Assembly (NCBI RefSeq): GCF_025370255.1 | Contig: NZ_JAMTCD010000005.1 | Coordinates: 147,376-211,375, forward strand | Source of the DNA: Shewanella holmiensis | GTDB taxonomy: Bacteria; Pseudomonadota; Gammaproteobacteria; Enterobacterales; Shewanellaceae | Reading direction: 5' to 3' | DNA length: 64,000 bases | In this document: in pieces, positions 43,351 through 53,298 of the stretch | Position numbering within the stretch: position 1 is the first letter of the stretch | Layout: each line of letters starts with the position of its first letter | The notes under the pieces: model-generated | Told to the model about the DNA's origin: nothing | The model's database searches: none | The model's input: only the letters and a program-made list of their open reading frames with translations | Position numbers and translations under genes: made by a program

Positions 43351-43388
43351 ATGCCCGTATCAACTGCTATGATACGGGCATATTTTTT
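43351..43388 (+). terminator. Terminator of the S9 peptidase gene
   Basis: ATGCCCGTATC/GATACGGGCAT stem of 11 bp, 9-nt loop and a T-run. Confidence 0.93.
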
Positions 43389-43469
43389 GGCTTTTTAGCC
43401 AGTCTGCTGGCATCAGACACTCATTAAGAACATTCACAAAAATCGACAAAACAATCAATAAGACACCCT

Positions 43470-43820
43470 ATGACCTCATCAACATTGACAGATTTAATCA
43501 TCAACGACACTCAAGTCGGTACAGGCAAAGCCGCCGAAAAAGGCGCATTAATTACCTGTAAATATACTGGCAAACTAGCCGACGGCACTGTGTTTGATAG
43601 TTCAGATACATTTCAAGTGGTGATATCTGCTAAGCGGGTTATTCAAGGTTGGTATATGGGCATTATTGGAGACAATCCTATGTGCGTTGGGGGTAAACGT
43701 CAGCTGTCAGTGCCAGCAAACCTTGGTTACGGCGAACGTCAAATTGGCGAGAAAATCCCGCCTCATTCAGATTTGTTTTTCGACATTGAATTGCTTGAAG
43801 TGTTAACCCGTGATGATTAA
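43470..43820 (+). CDS. FKBP-type peptidyl-prolyl isomerase
   Basis: A 116-residue single FKBP domain with the usual stretches: GALITCKYTGKLADGTVFDSS, VIQGWYMGIIGDNPMCVGGKRQLSVPANLGYGER and PPHSDLFFDIELLEV. No signal peptide, so cytoplasmic. It probably helps protein folding. It is a single gene between two terminators or repeats. Confidence 0.93.
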   Translation: MTSSTLTDLIINDTQVGTGKAAEKGALITCKYTGKLADGTVFDSSDTFQVVISAKRVIQGWYMGIIGDNPMCVGGKRQLSVPANLGYGERQIGEKIPPHSDLFFDIELLEVLTRDD

Positions 43821-43849
43821 GTCACGCCCTTAATGATCTCACGCCCACC

Positions 43850-43925
43850 ATATCGTCCTCTGCAACACGCCGTAAACCCATCCATGGGGGCTTGACGAAA
43901 ACATCCTGTTTTCAACAGTTGCATA
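43850..43925. repeat. Probable dispersed intergenic repeat
   Basis: This stretch (ACGCCGTAAACCCATCCATG near its start) resembles short intergenic repeats that I associate with Shewanella genomes. It contains a hairpin GAAAAC/GTTTTC around ATCCT at 43897-43913. Only one copy is in this window, so repeat status is from memory. Confidence 0.4.
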
Positions 43926-43941
43926 TGCCGATTTGGTAGGC

Positions 43942-46900
43942 TTACCCTACTGCTAATTTTGCAGCTTCATGCCACATAATGTCTGGCATAGGCGTCATTA
44001 ATTTCCAAGTAATATTCATCGGTTGTATCCCCGAGTGCGCCATGTAAACTACTTCGCCAAAATTGACAAAACCCATGGTGCGGCCGTTTTCATCTTTAGC
44101 TTGCTCACGCACAAACAAAATCAATTTACGGCCCTCTTTTTCATGCTCAATGTAACCCAGACCTCGGCCATGTTCGGGTCTTGCACTATTTTGAGATTGC
44201 CAATGGAATAACGATTCATTGATTGCGTAGTCATGGTACATGGTCGTCGGCGAAAATTGTTTGACTGACTTTTTCAAGGTCACAAACAACAGCTCAACAT
44301 TAAGTGCTTTAAGGACTAAAACGCCTTCACGGGCAGTCGATTTTTTGCTAAAAGAACTTGCGCCAGTGGCTGCGAGTATTTGCTCTCTGGTATACCTTGA
44401 ATGCACTTTCAAAGATGGGATTCCAGGGATAAGCATTTCAAATTCATTATGATGTATACGCTCAATAAGTAACGATATGACATCAAGGAGTTCAGCTTGT
44501 AACTGAGCATGTCTCAACGCCGCAACACTTTGCTTAAGGCTGGTAAAACCTAGCTCGGCGCCCGACTTATCCCAAAAATTATAATGGCACATTAATGCAA
44601 ATTGACACTGGGTTGCATCCATATCGTCGAAGCTGAAATTATCGATAATTAGCTGCTTTAAAAACTGTAAATATGAGATAGAACTGCAGGCAAACAAATG
44701 ATTATTTATCGCGCGATAGTAGGCTTTCGCCAGACTTCCATCTAAATTTGGCTCATTTATTTGGTTTTTATGTGCGCTCTCAACGAGTTCTAACCAACTC
44801 ATTTTTAGCTTATAAATATCTTCTAGCTGAACGTTAGGGTTAAAGCGTAAAAAATTAACCAAGCTTAAGGTAAGCGTACTTTGGTGCTCGAAATTATTAA
44901 TGAGCTGGCGCAGCCTGCTAGCATTCATGGTTGCACGACTAATATTCCGTAAAATCATTGCCTGAGTCTGTTCTTCTAGCTCGATCCGACAGCCTAATGG
45001 CAAGTGAGGAAAATCATTGGTTATCTCATCTTTAATCGATTGATTCGTTTTACCAACCAACGCGCGAAACTTTTGTGAAAAGTCATATTCATCACGAGAA
45101 TTACCCACAAAGTCCAATACCGTGCAGCACTGTTTATCATCAGTTAATCGCAATCCTCGCCCTAACTGCTGCAAAAAGATGGTTAAGCTTTCGGTTGGAC
45201 GTAAAAACAATAATGTATCAACGTCTGGAATATCGACGCCTTCATTGAAAATATCCACCACGCATAAAATGTGCACATGACCACTGACTAGACTTTGGCG
45301 CTTTTGTTGCCGTTCATGACTATTATCACTAGTAAGAACATCTGCACTAATACCGGCTAAGTTAAACTTCTTTGCCATATATTCTGCATGTTCCTTACTG
45401 ACACAGAACGCCAAGGCTTTTATCTGACGAATGTCAGTGACTGTTTCCTTTAGGCTTCTAATAATGCGAGTAACTCGTTGTTCATTATGAGTATAAAGAT
45501 GGCTTAGCTCTGCGATATCATATCGCCCTTGATGCCATTTAATTTTGCGAAGGTCGGTATCATCATCAATTGCAAAATACTGAAAAGGACATAAATAGCG
45601 CTGATTGATGGCTTCAGGCAAACGAATTTCTGCAGCGATTACCCCACAAAAGTCATCAAGGATATTTTGCCCATCATGACGCTCCGGCGTGGCGGTTAAC
45701 CCCAATAAAATCTTGGGTGAGAAATGCGCTAGTAATCCTCGATAACTACTTGCTGCAATGTGATGTACTTCATCGATCACAATATAATCATAAAAATCAG
45801 CGGTGAGTGGCAAGCTTTCTAATTGCAGGTTTAAGCTTTGTACTGAAGCAAACAAATGCCGGTAGCTATTAGGCTTGTGCTCAGCAACCCACAATTCACC
45901 AAACTGATTATTCTTCAATACTCCACGATAGGCAGACAAAGCTTGCTTAAGGATCTCTTGTCGATGAGCCACAAATAAAAAATTAGCTTCTGGATGCTGT
46001 TTATAAAAACGGGCAAAATCAAACGCTGAAATAAGTGTTTTACCGGTGCCCGTTGCCGCAACGACTAGATTTTTATACCGCTGATGAACTGTGCGCTCAA
46101 CATCCAGCTGCTCAAGGATTTCTCGCTGATGTGCAAAGGGCTTTATATCAAAATGAAATGCACTGTCGTCACTGTAACCGCCCTTAGCCTCCCGCAACGC
46201 CTCGTGAAGTTTGTTTTTAGATTCAATATCACCCTTAAACAATTCAAATTCACTCGATTGCCAATAGGATTCAAAGGTGTTGAGAGATTTGTCTATGATG
46301 TGGGGGATTTCTTGGCTGGTTATTTTTAAATTCCATTCAAGGCCACTGGTCAGTGCAGAATGCGACAAGTTAGATGAGCCGATATATCCAGTGTGGAACC
46401 CTGTATTACGCAAAAACAAGTAGGATTTAGCGTGCAAGCGTTCACGCTTAGTGTTGTAACTCAATTTAACTTCTGTATTTGGCAGGCTTGCTAAAAACTC
46501 GACCGCTTTAGCATCTGTCGCCCCCATATAAGATGTCGTGATGATCCGCAGCGTTTTGCCGCTGCGAGTGAACTCTTCAAGTTCATTCTTAAAAATCCGA
46601 ATACCGGCCCACTTAATAAAAGACACTAACCAATAAATTTTGTCTGCTGAGCGGATCTCACGTTTAAGCTCTGTTTCAAGTGAAATACCCGCATTGCTGC
46701 CACAAAACAATTCACTTTGACTTAAACCTGTTAGAGGATAAATGGCCTTCGTAAACTCTGGGAAATCGGTTGATATTGGGTTTTGCTTTTCAAACAACGC
46801 CGTCAAAATACGGCCTTTACTATCAAGCAAGTTTTCAGATATCAACTGATCATCACTGACATGATCTTTTAGCCAAAAAACCAATTTGTTAGCAAGACTA

Positions 46901-47097
46901 ATTTGATTCGCTAACTGGTCATCGCCTTTTGGAACGGCTTCTATCGCATACTTAATGATGTTTGTTAAAAATCTGGATAACCAAATACTGGCTTCAGCAC
47001 TATCAAGCGGCCTTTCTCCTAAATAGAAAACATCACGATCTATGTTTTTATCAATAAGTTGAGTAATGAGCTTTTCATAAATACCAACTTGATCCAT
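43942..47097 (-). CDS. PLD-like nuclease / SF2 helicase / DUF3427 protein
   Basis: A 1051-residue multidomain protein. Residues about 110-300 contain a phospholipase D-like domain with HAKSYLFLRNTGFHTGYIGSSNLS (HxK plus a late SSNL). The helicase core has Walker A (AATGTGKT), DEVH motif II, LTATPERHDG (motif III) and QQLGRGLRL (motif VI). The C-terminal 160 residues match DUF3427 (GLGYIEHEKEGRKLILFVRE). Proteins with this order are scattered on accessory loci and are candidates for DNA defence or repair; the role is not established. It stands alone, next to another accessory gene. Confidence 0.85.
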   Translation of the reverse strand: MDQVGIYEKLITQLIDKNIDRDVFYLGERPLDSAEASIWLSRFLTNIIKYAIEAVPKGDDQLANQISLANKLVFWLKDHVSDDQLISENLLDSKGRILTALFEKQNPISTDFPEFTKAIYPLTGLSQSELFCGSNAGISLETELKREIRSADKIYWLVSFIKWAGIRIFKNELEEFTRSGKTLRIITTSYMGATDAKAVEFLASLPNTEVKLSYNTKRERLHAKSYLFLRNTGFHTGYIGSSNLSHSALTSGLEWNLKITSQEIPHIIDKSLNTFESYWQSSEFELFKGDIESKNKLHEALREAKGGYSDDSAFHFDIKPFAHQREILEQLDVERTVHQRYKNLVVAATGTGKTLISAFDFARFYKQHPEANFLFVAHRQEILKQALSAYRGVLKNNQFGELWVAEHKPNSYRHLFASVQSLNLQLESLPLTADFYDYIVIDEVHHIAASSYRGLLAHFSPKILLGLTATPERHDGQNILDDFCGVIAAEIRLPEAINQRYLCPFQYFAIDDDTDLRKIKWHQGRYDIAELSHLYTHNEQRVTRIIRSLKETVTDIRQIKALAFCVSKEHAEYMAKKFNLAGISADVLTSDNSHERQQKRQSLVSGHVHILCVVDIFNEGVDIPDVDTLLFLRPTESLTIFLQQLGRGLRLTDDKQCCTVLDFVGNSRDEYDFSQKFRALVGKTNQSIKDEITNDFPHLPLGCRIELEEQTQAMILRNISRATMNASRLRQLINNFEHQSTLTLSLVNFLRFNPNVQLEDIYKLKMSWLELVESAHKNQINEPNLDGSLAKAYYRAINNHLFACSSISYLQFLKQLIIDNFSFDDMDATQCQFALMCHYNFWDKSGAELGFTSLKQSVAALRHAQLQAELLDVISLLIERIHHNEFEMLIPGIPSLKVHSRYTREQILAATGASSFSKKSTAREGVLVLKALNVELLFVTLKKSVKQFSPTTMYHDYAINESLFHWQSQNSARPEHGRGLGYIEHEKEGRKLILFVREQAKDENGRTMGFVNFGEVVYMAHSGIQPMNITWKLMTPMPDIMWHEAAKLAVG

Positions 47098-47509
47098 GTC
47101 GGATATGCCTTTTGAAAGTACAGAAGATAAAAATATACTATAACAACACTCATGTATGAGTAATCTAAATTTTAATATTTATCAATTGAATACAGAAGCG
47201 TATACAACAATCACAGCACCAACACATACCTTGTACTTCTGCCGCCCGCGTCGGTTTTGGCCAAACATTGTTACTCTACAAGCTGGGCCAAATGTCGGGT
47301 TAGATTATTGCGGCTGACTTTGGCCACGTTCTGAAATTGCCGACAACTGATTGCGTCACGTAAAGCCCCTCCCCTGAGTAGCTATAGCACACTTTTATGC
47401 GCATAAAAGTGTAACCTAAGCGCACTTTTACGCGCATAAATGTGTAACTTATGCGTGTTTTTATGCTTATAATGGTCACTAACATTAATTACCGTCGGTT
47501 AGAGGCTTT
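47098..47509. other. Gap of 412 bp with a repeat-rich promoter region
   Basis: No gene seen. The left two thirds contain a GC-richer stretch with GGCCAAA repeated, but no clear structure. The right third (47389-47475) holds three related 33-bp-spaced palindromic elements ending at a TATAAT box; see separate entry. Confidence 0.7.
47389..47475 (+). promoter_or_regulatory. Three 33-bp-spaced palindromic repeats overlapping the promoter of the AAA/DUF4143 gene
   Basis: ACACTTTTATGCGCATAAAAGTGT (47389-47400 paired with 47401-47412) is a perfect 24-bp palindrome. A second, imperfect copy starts 33 bp later (47423) and a decayed third another 33 bp on (47456), which merges with a perfect TATAAT at 47468-47473. 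Spacing is about three helical turns. It looks like a cooperative operator. Confidence 0.65.
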
Positions 47510-48823
47510 ATGAAACGTACCTTACTCAATTCGTTAATGACGTGGAAAAATCAGCCTATGCGTAAGCCATTACTGATTGATGGTGCTCGCCAAACCGGTA
47601 AAACGTTTCTCCTGCAATTACTGTTTGGTAAAACATTCGCCAATACGCTGCGTATCGACTTTCTAGAAAACCCTGCTTTTAAAGAGGCTTTTGATAGTTC
47701 ACTCGCACCAGACGAGTTATTAACAAACATTGAACTGATCACTGGCCAGAGCTTTAACCCAAAAACAGACTTGCTTATTCTTGACGAAATCGGCGAGTGC
47801 GAGCGCGCTGTCACATCACTCAAATATTTCGCTGAAAAAACCCCGACTTACTTTGTCGCTGCAAGCGGATCCAACATTGGATTATTAAATACTTTCCCTG
47901 TTGGGAAAGTTGAACAGTACTATTTACGGCCGTTAACGTTCAAAGAATTTATTTATGCCTCCGAAGAAACTGCGCTAATTAAGGCATTTGACACCCAAGC
48001 AAGTTCGACGACCGCACACCACATACTAACGGACAAACTCACTGATTATTTCTTTACCGGTGGTATGCCAGAGGCGGTGGCAGTTTGGTATCAATATAAA
48101 GATGCCAGCATATTAGAACGTGTTGCAAAGGTCTCGAAAATACATGCTGACTTGGTAGAAGGTTACCGACGAGATTTTGGTAAATACGCGGGTAAAGTTG
48201 ATGCGACCTTGATTGAGTCAGTGTTTAGCAGCATACCTGCACAACTCTCTATCGTGATGGATGAGTCGGTTAAGCGCTTTAAATTCAAAAATGTCCACCA
48301 ACGTAAGTCACGTTATAGCGATTTTGAAAACGCGATCCACTGGTTACTTCGTTGTCGCTTGGCACTGGCTAACTATCCGATTGAAGGGGCGCCTAAATCA
48401 CCACTTGCCGCTTACAAAAAAGACAATATGGTTAAGCTATTCATGTTCGATATAGGGCTACTCAGCCATATGCTTGGCTGTAGTTATAAAGAAATAAAAC
48501 AGCAAAGTTATGAGTACAAAGGGTATATTGCCGAAAACTTTGTCCAGCAAGAACTGGCTGCTATGGGTGTTGACCCTAGCTACTCTTGGAATGATGCTCG
48601 AGCAGAAATAGAGTTTATTGTGACTAATGATGCTGGCAACATTTTCCCTATCGAAGTCAAAAGTGGTAAACGTACGCGTGCTAAATCTCTTGCGTCATAT
48701 ATCGAAAAGTGCGATCCAAGCAAAACATTCAAGCTTACCGGCACACAAGGATCATCAGCACTAGAGAAAGAACATATCGTCATGCCGCTATATTACACTC
48801 AATATTTACCGACAAAATGGTAG
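47510..48823 (+). CDS. AAA ATPase with DUF4143 domain
   Basis: A 437-residue protein of the AAA_14/DUF4143 family. Walker A is DGARQTGKTFLL, Walker B LLILDEIGECERA, followed by AASGSNIGLL (sensor), the PLTFKEFI motif typical of the family, and a C-terminal DUF4143 region (YIAENFVQQEL, IEFIVTNDAGNIFPIEVKSG) whose E-x-K core resembles a PD-(D/E)xK nuclease fold. Function of the family is unknown; genes are sporadic and often on mobile DNA. AGAGG ribosome site. Upstream palindromic repeats suggest tight control. Confidence 0.88.
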   Translation: MKRTLLNSLMTWKNQPMRKPLLIDGARQTGKTFLLQLLFGKTFANTLRIDFLENPAFKEAFDSSLAPDELLTNIELITGQSFNPKTDLLILDEIGECERAVTSLKYFAEKTPTYFVAASGSNIGLLNTFPVGKVEQYYLRPLTFKEFIYASEETALIKAFDTQASSTTAHHILTDKLTDYFFTGGMPEAVAVWYQYKDASILERVAKVSKIHADLVEGYRRDFGKYAGKVDATLIESVFSSIPAQLSIVMDESVKRFKFKNVHQRKSRYSDFENAIHWLLRCRLALANYPIEGAPKSPLAAYKKDNMVKLFMFDIGLLSHMLGCSYKEIKQQSYEYKGYIAENFVQQELAAMGVDPSYSWNDARAEIEFIVTNDAGNIFPIEVKSGKRTRAKSLASYIEKCDPSKTFKLTGTQGSSALEKEHIVMPLYYTQYLPTKW

Positions 48824-48922
48824 CGTTAGGTGACTAATCATAAATGGTGTAACCGGTAATTTATATGACTGACTGATTAATCAATAAGTTTACCTTTCAA
48901 TAACCCAATGCGACGGTAATTA

Positions 48923-49645
48923 ATGACATCCAAGCTGACTGAAGTATCGACATCACCACAAGCCGCTAAGCCTAAAGCCGCTGTGGCAAATAAAGTGTTT
49001 ATTATTGGCCTGCCACGAACAGGTACGACTAGCGTGAGTGTGGCGTTGCTTGAGCAAGGCTTAACGGTTGCTCACCAGGCCTTTACTAAGCAGGCGTTTA
49101 TGTTGGCTGATGCAGTGTCGGATGCGCCCTGCTTTAGTGATTATCAACAGTTGGATAAGCTGTTTCCTGCTGCTAAGTTTGTTTATTTAGATAGGCCGTT
49201 GGATAAGTGGATCCCGTCGATGCAAATGTTGCTTGGGCGCATGTTGGTGCATTTAGATAAAAAATCTGGGCGCTTTCACCCCATTATGAAGCGGAGTTTT
49301 CAACACAGTTTTAAAATTTGGGATATGGCAGAACCAGCTGATGCAGATCATTTACGCAGATGTTATTTGACCCACCAGCAACAGGTTAGTGAGTATTTTG
49401 CTGGTCGAGATAATTTTATCTCACTCGATATTAGTCAAACAGGTGCGCTAACTCAGTTGTTGGAATTTATCGGATTGAATAACCCATTAGCTTCGGCTAA
49501 AAAACTTGATTTTCCGCAGCTGAATATTGGCCGTAATGTGGCGAGTTGGGATGAATATAAACACCCCAATAAAGTGAGCGCCAATGCTTCTGGGCCTGAA
49601 AGACGTCAGTTTTTTAGCTATTCACTTGAAACGATATACGATTAA
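48923..49645 (+). CDS. Sulfotransferase family protein
   Basis: A 240-residue protein with the PAPS-binding loop at residues about 27-40 (VFIIGLPRTGTTSVSVALLEQGL) and a downstream FVYLDRPLDKWIPSM segment corresponding to the 3'-phosphate site. It resembles small bacterial sulfotransferase-like proteins; the acceptor is unknown. Start codon at 48923 has no strong ribosome site. It is a single gene with no linked glycan cluster. Confidence 0.75.
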   Translation: MTSKLTEVSTSPQAAKPKAAVANKVFIIGLPRTGTTSVSVALLEQGLTVAHQAFTKQAFMLADAVSDAPCFSDYQQLDKLFPAAKFVYLDRPLDKWIPSMQMLLGRMLVHLDKKSGRFHPIMKRSFQHSFKIWDMAEPADADHLRRCYLTHQQQVSEYFAGRDNFISLDISQTGALTQLLEFIGLNNPLASAKKLDFPQLNIGRNVASWDEYKHPNKVSANASGPERRQFFSYSLETIYD

Positions 49646-49681
49646 CGATAAACGATAAACGCCACAAATATAGGGCTGATA

Positions 49682-51634
49682 TTAACCTGTAGCGATACCT
49701 AAGGTTTGCTCAATGGTGTTAACGCCATCAGCCACTTCTTGGGCAATTTGATGACTTTGCTCTGTCGCGGTTTGTGCATGGCCTTTTAAAGTATCCATTG
49801 CCTGGGCAAATTCATTTAAATAGTTTACCTGCTGGCTAGCATACCCCGAACCCTGTTTAGCGGTTTCCACCATTTCACTGGCTTGATGCTGAACCGTTTG
49901 GGCGACTTCAAGTAATAGGTTTACCCGCTGCTGCTGGCTTTGTGTTGCTTGCCCTATTCCGTTTACGCTGTCAGTTAAACTGGTATTTGATAGGCTTAAC
50001 TGATTTAAAATACGCATAATGTCTTTTAAAGAAGATTGGGTGCGATGCGACAAATTGCGCACTTCATCGGCCACCACGGCAAAGCCCCGGCCTTGCTCAC
50101 CTGCACGCGCCGCTTCAATGGCGGCATTTAACGCCAGCAAGTTAGTTTGCTCTGCAATATTACCGATCACATCAACAATTTGCGTCACACTCGTCACCGA
50201 GGTCGATAATTCCGCTAACGATGCCTGACAATGATCAACCGCCTGTTGTGATACTTGAGTTGCTGTCAACACTTCAACCGCTTGTTGCTGGCTTTCTTGC
50301 ATATGCTGCATGGTGATGGTGGCACTGTATTCCACCTTCATTGAAGACTGTTTTACTTCATCTGCAAGGGACATAATCTGAGACGTTTGGGTTTGGGCCA
50401 CATCAACTACGGCCTGGGTTTGTTCGGTATTGGTTGCAATACACTTTATTCGGTCAATCAGTAAGCCCAATGAGTTTGACACCGCTGTCACTTGTTGACG
50501 CTGCTGATTATCTTCTTGTTCAAATCGTAACAGCAGTTGGTTAAAATGGTCTGCTATTTGGCCGGTTTCATTGCGACTGGCAATCACTAGCGGCTCACGA
50601 CTATTAGACTCACTTAATTGCATAAATGCGCTATTTAATCGGGTTAACGGCATGACTACGCTGCGATGTTGCAGCCACAAATAGCCAATGGCAAATAAAC
50701 TGATTGTTGTCACTATGGCGTACAAAATCGTTTGCAGCCACTGCTTTAACTGCTGATCAAACTCCGCTTGAATACTGCCCAGTGCAAACAGCTTGGCTTC
50801 CACTTGTTGAGTATCATCCGCAAGCTGTGCCTGCACGGCTACATTATCTGTTAGCATTTGATAGGTATTGGCAATTTCTTTTTCATAACGCGCACTTAAA
50901 CTCAGCAGTTCGTCGCGGTACAGCTCACCCATTTCGACTTGTTCAGGCTCATCATCCCCCAAAGCAAATTCATCAACCTCTTGCTGTTGATACATGCCAA
51001 TTAATGGCAATAAATTTAACTGCTCATGCCAAGTACTAAGCTCTGCAATGCTGGCTTTCAAACCAGACTCAAGCCGATTGTCTTTCCCTATCAAATACCC
51101 TTCTGATTGTTGTGACAGCCGATAAACCACTAGGGGTAATTCTCGAGTAAGGGATAAATACTGTTGGGCTAATGAGGGATTGATTGTCGCGCCTTGCTCG
51201 GCATAATCGGCCAAGCGTTTATTATTATCCAACATTTCAGATTCGGCATAGGCAAGTAATTGGCGTGGATTGCCAGCCAGTTTTCCGGCCGCGCGATAGC
51301 GATTATCTAGGTTATTAACCAATTCATTCAAAAACTGCGTGGCTGCAGCAATTTCAACCTGCGCTGTAGCCAAGTTTAACTGGGTAATGCGTTCAGCAAT
51401 CTCGGCTAAATATTGACGAGCTTGGGTCAGGTTATGACTGTCTCCCGACTGCAAATAGGCACTAATATTGGGACGCACCTCTAGTAGAAAATCTTGCTGA
51501 ATATCCAGTAATGCTTTGGCTTGGGAGTCGACTTCACTGCGTTTATCTGTACTCCATAACACTGCTGTAGCAAGTAAACCGGCTAATAACAATAAAATGG
51601 CCGATGCGGTTAATGAAAGCGTCGAAATTTTCAT
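49682..51634 (-). CDS. Methyl-accepting chemotaxis protein
   Basis: A 650-residue receptor. Membrane helices at residues about 8-28 and near 305-325 bracket a long, helix-rich periplasmic sensor of about 270 residues (helical-bundle type). A HAMP-like linker follows, then the signalling domain with the tip [39 protein letters not shown]. There is no C-terminal tether pentapeptide. Ligand unknown. It is a stand-alone receptor between the sulfotransferase and arg genes. Confidence 0.93.
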   Translation of the reverse strand: MKISTLSLTASAILLLLAGLLATAVLWSTDKRSEVDSQAKALLDIQQDFLLEVRPNISAYLQSGDSHNLTQARQYLAEIAERITQLNLATAQVEIAAATQFLNELVNNLDNRYRAAGKLAGNPRQLLAYAESEMLDNNKRLADYAEQGATINPSLAQQYLSLTRELPLVVYRLSQQSEGYLIGKDNRLESGLKASIAELSTWHEQLNLLPLIGMYQQQEVDEFALGDDEPEQVEMGELYRDELLSLSARYEKEIANTYQMLTDNVAVQAQLADDTQQVEAKLFALGSIQAEFDQQLKQWLQTILYAIVTTISLFAIGYLWLQHRSVVMPLTRLNSAFMQLSESNSREPLVIASRNETGQIADHFNQLLLRFEQEDNQQRQQVTAVSNSLGLLIDRIKCIATNTEQTQAVVDVAQTQTSQIMSLADEVKQSSMKVEYSATITMQHMQESQQQAVEVLTATQVSQQAVDHCQASLAELSTSVTSVTQIVDVIGNIAEQTNLLALNAAIEAARAGEQGRGFAVVADEVRNLSHRTQSSLKDIMRILNQLSLSNTSLTDSVNGIGQATQSQQQRVNLLLEVAQTVQHQASEMVETAKQGSGYASQQVNYLNEFAQAMDTLKGHAQTATEQSHQIAQEVADGVNTIEQTLGIATG

Positions 51635-51741
51635 GGCAGGGTTCTAATAGAGAAAAATGATTTACCTCATAATATTAAGATTTTATGACAAAAAGATGAC
51701 AACTGCCTCGACAGTGTTACGGTAAGAATATCCCAAAATGA

Positions 51742-51777
51742 AACAAGCCCTGCTGATGTCCACCAGCAGGGCTTGTT
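51742..51777 (-). terminator. Terminator of the argCBFGH operon
   Basis: AACAAGCCCTGCTG/CAGCAGGGCTTGTT stem of 14 bp with an 8-nt loop, 18 bp after the argH stop; T-rich on the argH side. Confidence 0.93.
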
Positions 51778-51794
51778 GATAAATAACGCTAGTT

Positions 51795-53159
51795 TTACGC
51801 CTTTTTAGCGGCGATAGCAGCCTTAACTTGATTCAATGCTGTGCCACCCAATACATCACGTTTTTCTAAACAGGCTTCAATGGTTAAGTTAGGGTAAACA
51901 TCGTCGCTAATCACCTTTGCAAACTGCTGGAGTTGCGCAACAGTTAACTCTTCAATTGGTTTTAGCTCACCAATGGCAAACACTACTACTTCACCTACCA
52001 CATGGTGCGCTTCACGAAAAGGCATGCCTTTAGCAACTAAGTAATCGGCTAATTCTGTCGCATTTGCGTAACCTTGCTGAGCGGCAAGTAAAGCCTGTGG
52101 ACGATTCACTTTTAAGCCTGACAACACTAATGCTGCCATGTCTAAACAAATTGCCCAGCTGTCAACCACATCAAATAAGCCTTCTTTGTCTTCTTGCATG
52201 TCTTTGTTGTAGGCCAAAGGTAAGGCTTTCATGGTGGTTAAAATACCCACTAAACTGCCATAAACACGACCGGTTTTACCGCGGATTAACTCTAATGCGT
52301 CTGGGTTTTTCTTTTGTGGCATCAGTGATGATCCAGAGGTCACTTCATCCGCTAATGAAATAAAGTTAGCTTCGCCTGAGTTGAAGAAAATTAAATCTTC
52401 AGCCATGCGGCTTAAATGCATCATGCTAATAGACGCTGAACTACAAAGCTCAACCACGTGATCGCGATCTGATACGGTATCTAGGCTGTTAAGTGTCGGC
52501 CGAGCAAAGTTAAGTGCGGTAGCTAACGCATGACGGTCAATCGGGTAAGCCGTGCCAGCTAATGCACCTGAACCTAATGGACAAGAGTCCGCACGGTTAA
52601 GGGCATCTTGTAAGCGGCTAATATCACGCTCAAACATTTCAACATAAGCTAATGCCCAGTGACCAAAGGTAACAGGTTGCGCACGTTGTAAATGGGTATA
52701 ACCCGGCATAACCGCGTCGACTTCTCGCTCGGCTACCGCGATTAATTCAGCGTGTAAGGTGCCCAATTTAGCCAGTAAAGTCGCACCTTCTTTTTTACAC
52801 CATAATTTTAAGTCAGTTGCGACTTGGTCGTTACGTGAACGTCCTGTATGCAGCTTTTTACCTAAATCGCCTACTTTGGCAATCAGCTTTTGTTCTACAA
52901 AACTGTGAATATCTTCGGCGCCATTGCTGATAATGGCTTGTGGATCATTACCAACTTCAACTAACAATTCATTTAATGCCGCTTTCAAATCTGTGCACTC
53001 TTGCGCGGTAATAATACCGACACTTGCGATGGCATCAGCCCAGGCAATTGAACCAACAACATCCTGTTCAAATAAGCGATAATCAACGGGTAGCGAGTCA
53101 TTAAATAATTTGAAAAGTGCACTGGTCTCGCCCTGAAATCTTCCGCCCCATAATGCCAT
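51795..53159 (-). CDS. argH: Argininosuccinate lyase
   Basis: A 454-residue fumarase-superfamily enzyme splitting argininosuccinate into arginine and fumarate. Motifs: MALWGGRF start, [33 protein letters not shown] and the signature [12 protein letters not shown]. Length corresponds to a plain ArgH; it is not the ArgH-ArgA fusion of Vibrio and Alteromonas, so acetylglutamate synthase must be elsewhere. Confidence 0.97.
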   Translation of the reverse strand: MALWGGRFQGETSALFKLFNDSLPVDYRLFEQDVVGSIAWADAIASVGIITAQECTDLKAALNELLVEVGNDPQAIISNGAEDIHSFVEQKLIAKVGDLGKKLHTGRSRNDQVATDLKLWCKKEGATLLAKLGTLHAELIAVAEREVDAVMPGYTHLQRAQPVTFGHWALAYVEMFERDISRLQDALNRADSCPLGSGALAGTAYPIDRHALATALNFARPTLNSLDTVSDRDHVVELCSSASISMMHLSRMAEDLIFFNSGEANFISLADEVTSGSSLMPQKKNPDALELIRGKTGRVYGSLVGILTTMKALPLAYNKDMQEDKEGLFDVVDSWAICLDMAALVLSGLKVNRPQALLAAQQGYANATELADYLVAKGMPFREAHHVVGEVVVFAIGELKPIEELTVAQLQQFAKVISDDVYPNLTIEACLEKRDVLGGTALNQVKAAIAAKKA

Positions 53160-53258
53160 GTCGGTATCCTCTTTTTAGCTGTAGCTATTCAATTAAGTCG
53201 ATTCTATGAGTATTTACTTCTGGTAAGCACTCTTTGCAAAACAAAAGTGATTACAAGA

Positions 53259-53279
53259 AGGGCGCCTAATCAGCGCCCT
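53259..53279 (-). promoter_or_regulatory. Intercistronic hairpin between argG and argH
   Basis: AGGGCGC/GCGCCCT stem with a 7-nt loop, 19 bp after the argG stop and followed on the transcribed strand by TTCTTGT. It could act as a partial terminator or a 3' stability element within the operon. Confidence 0.55.
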
Positions 53280-53298
53280 AATATCATGAGCTTTATGC

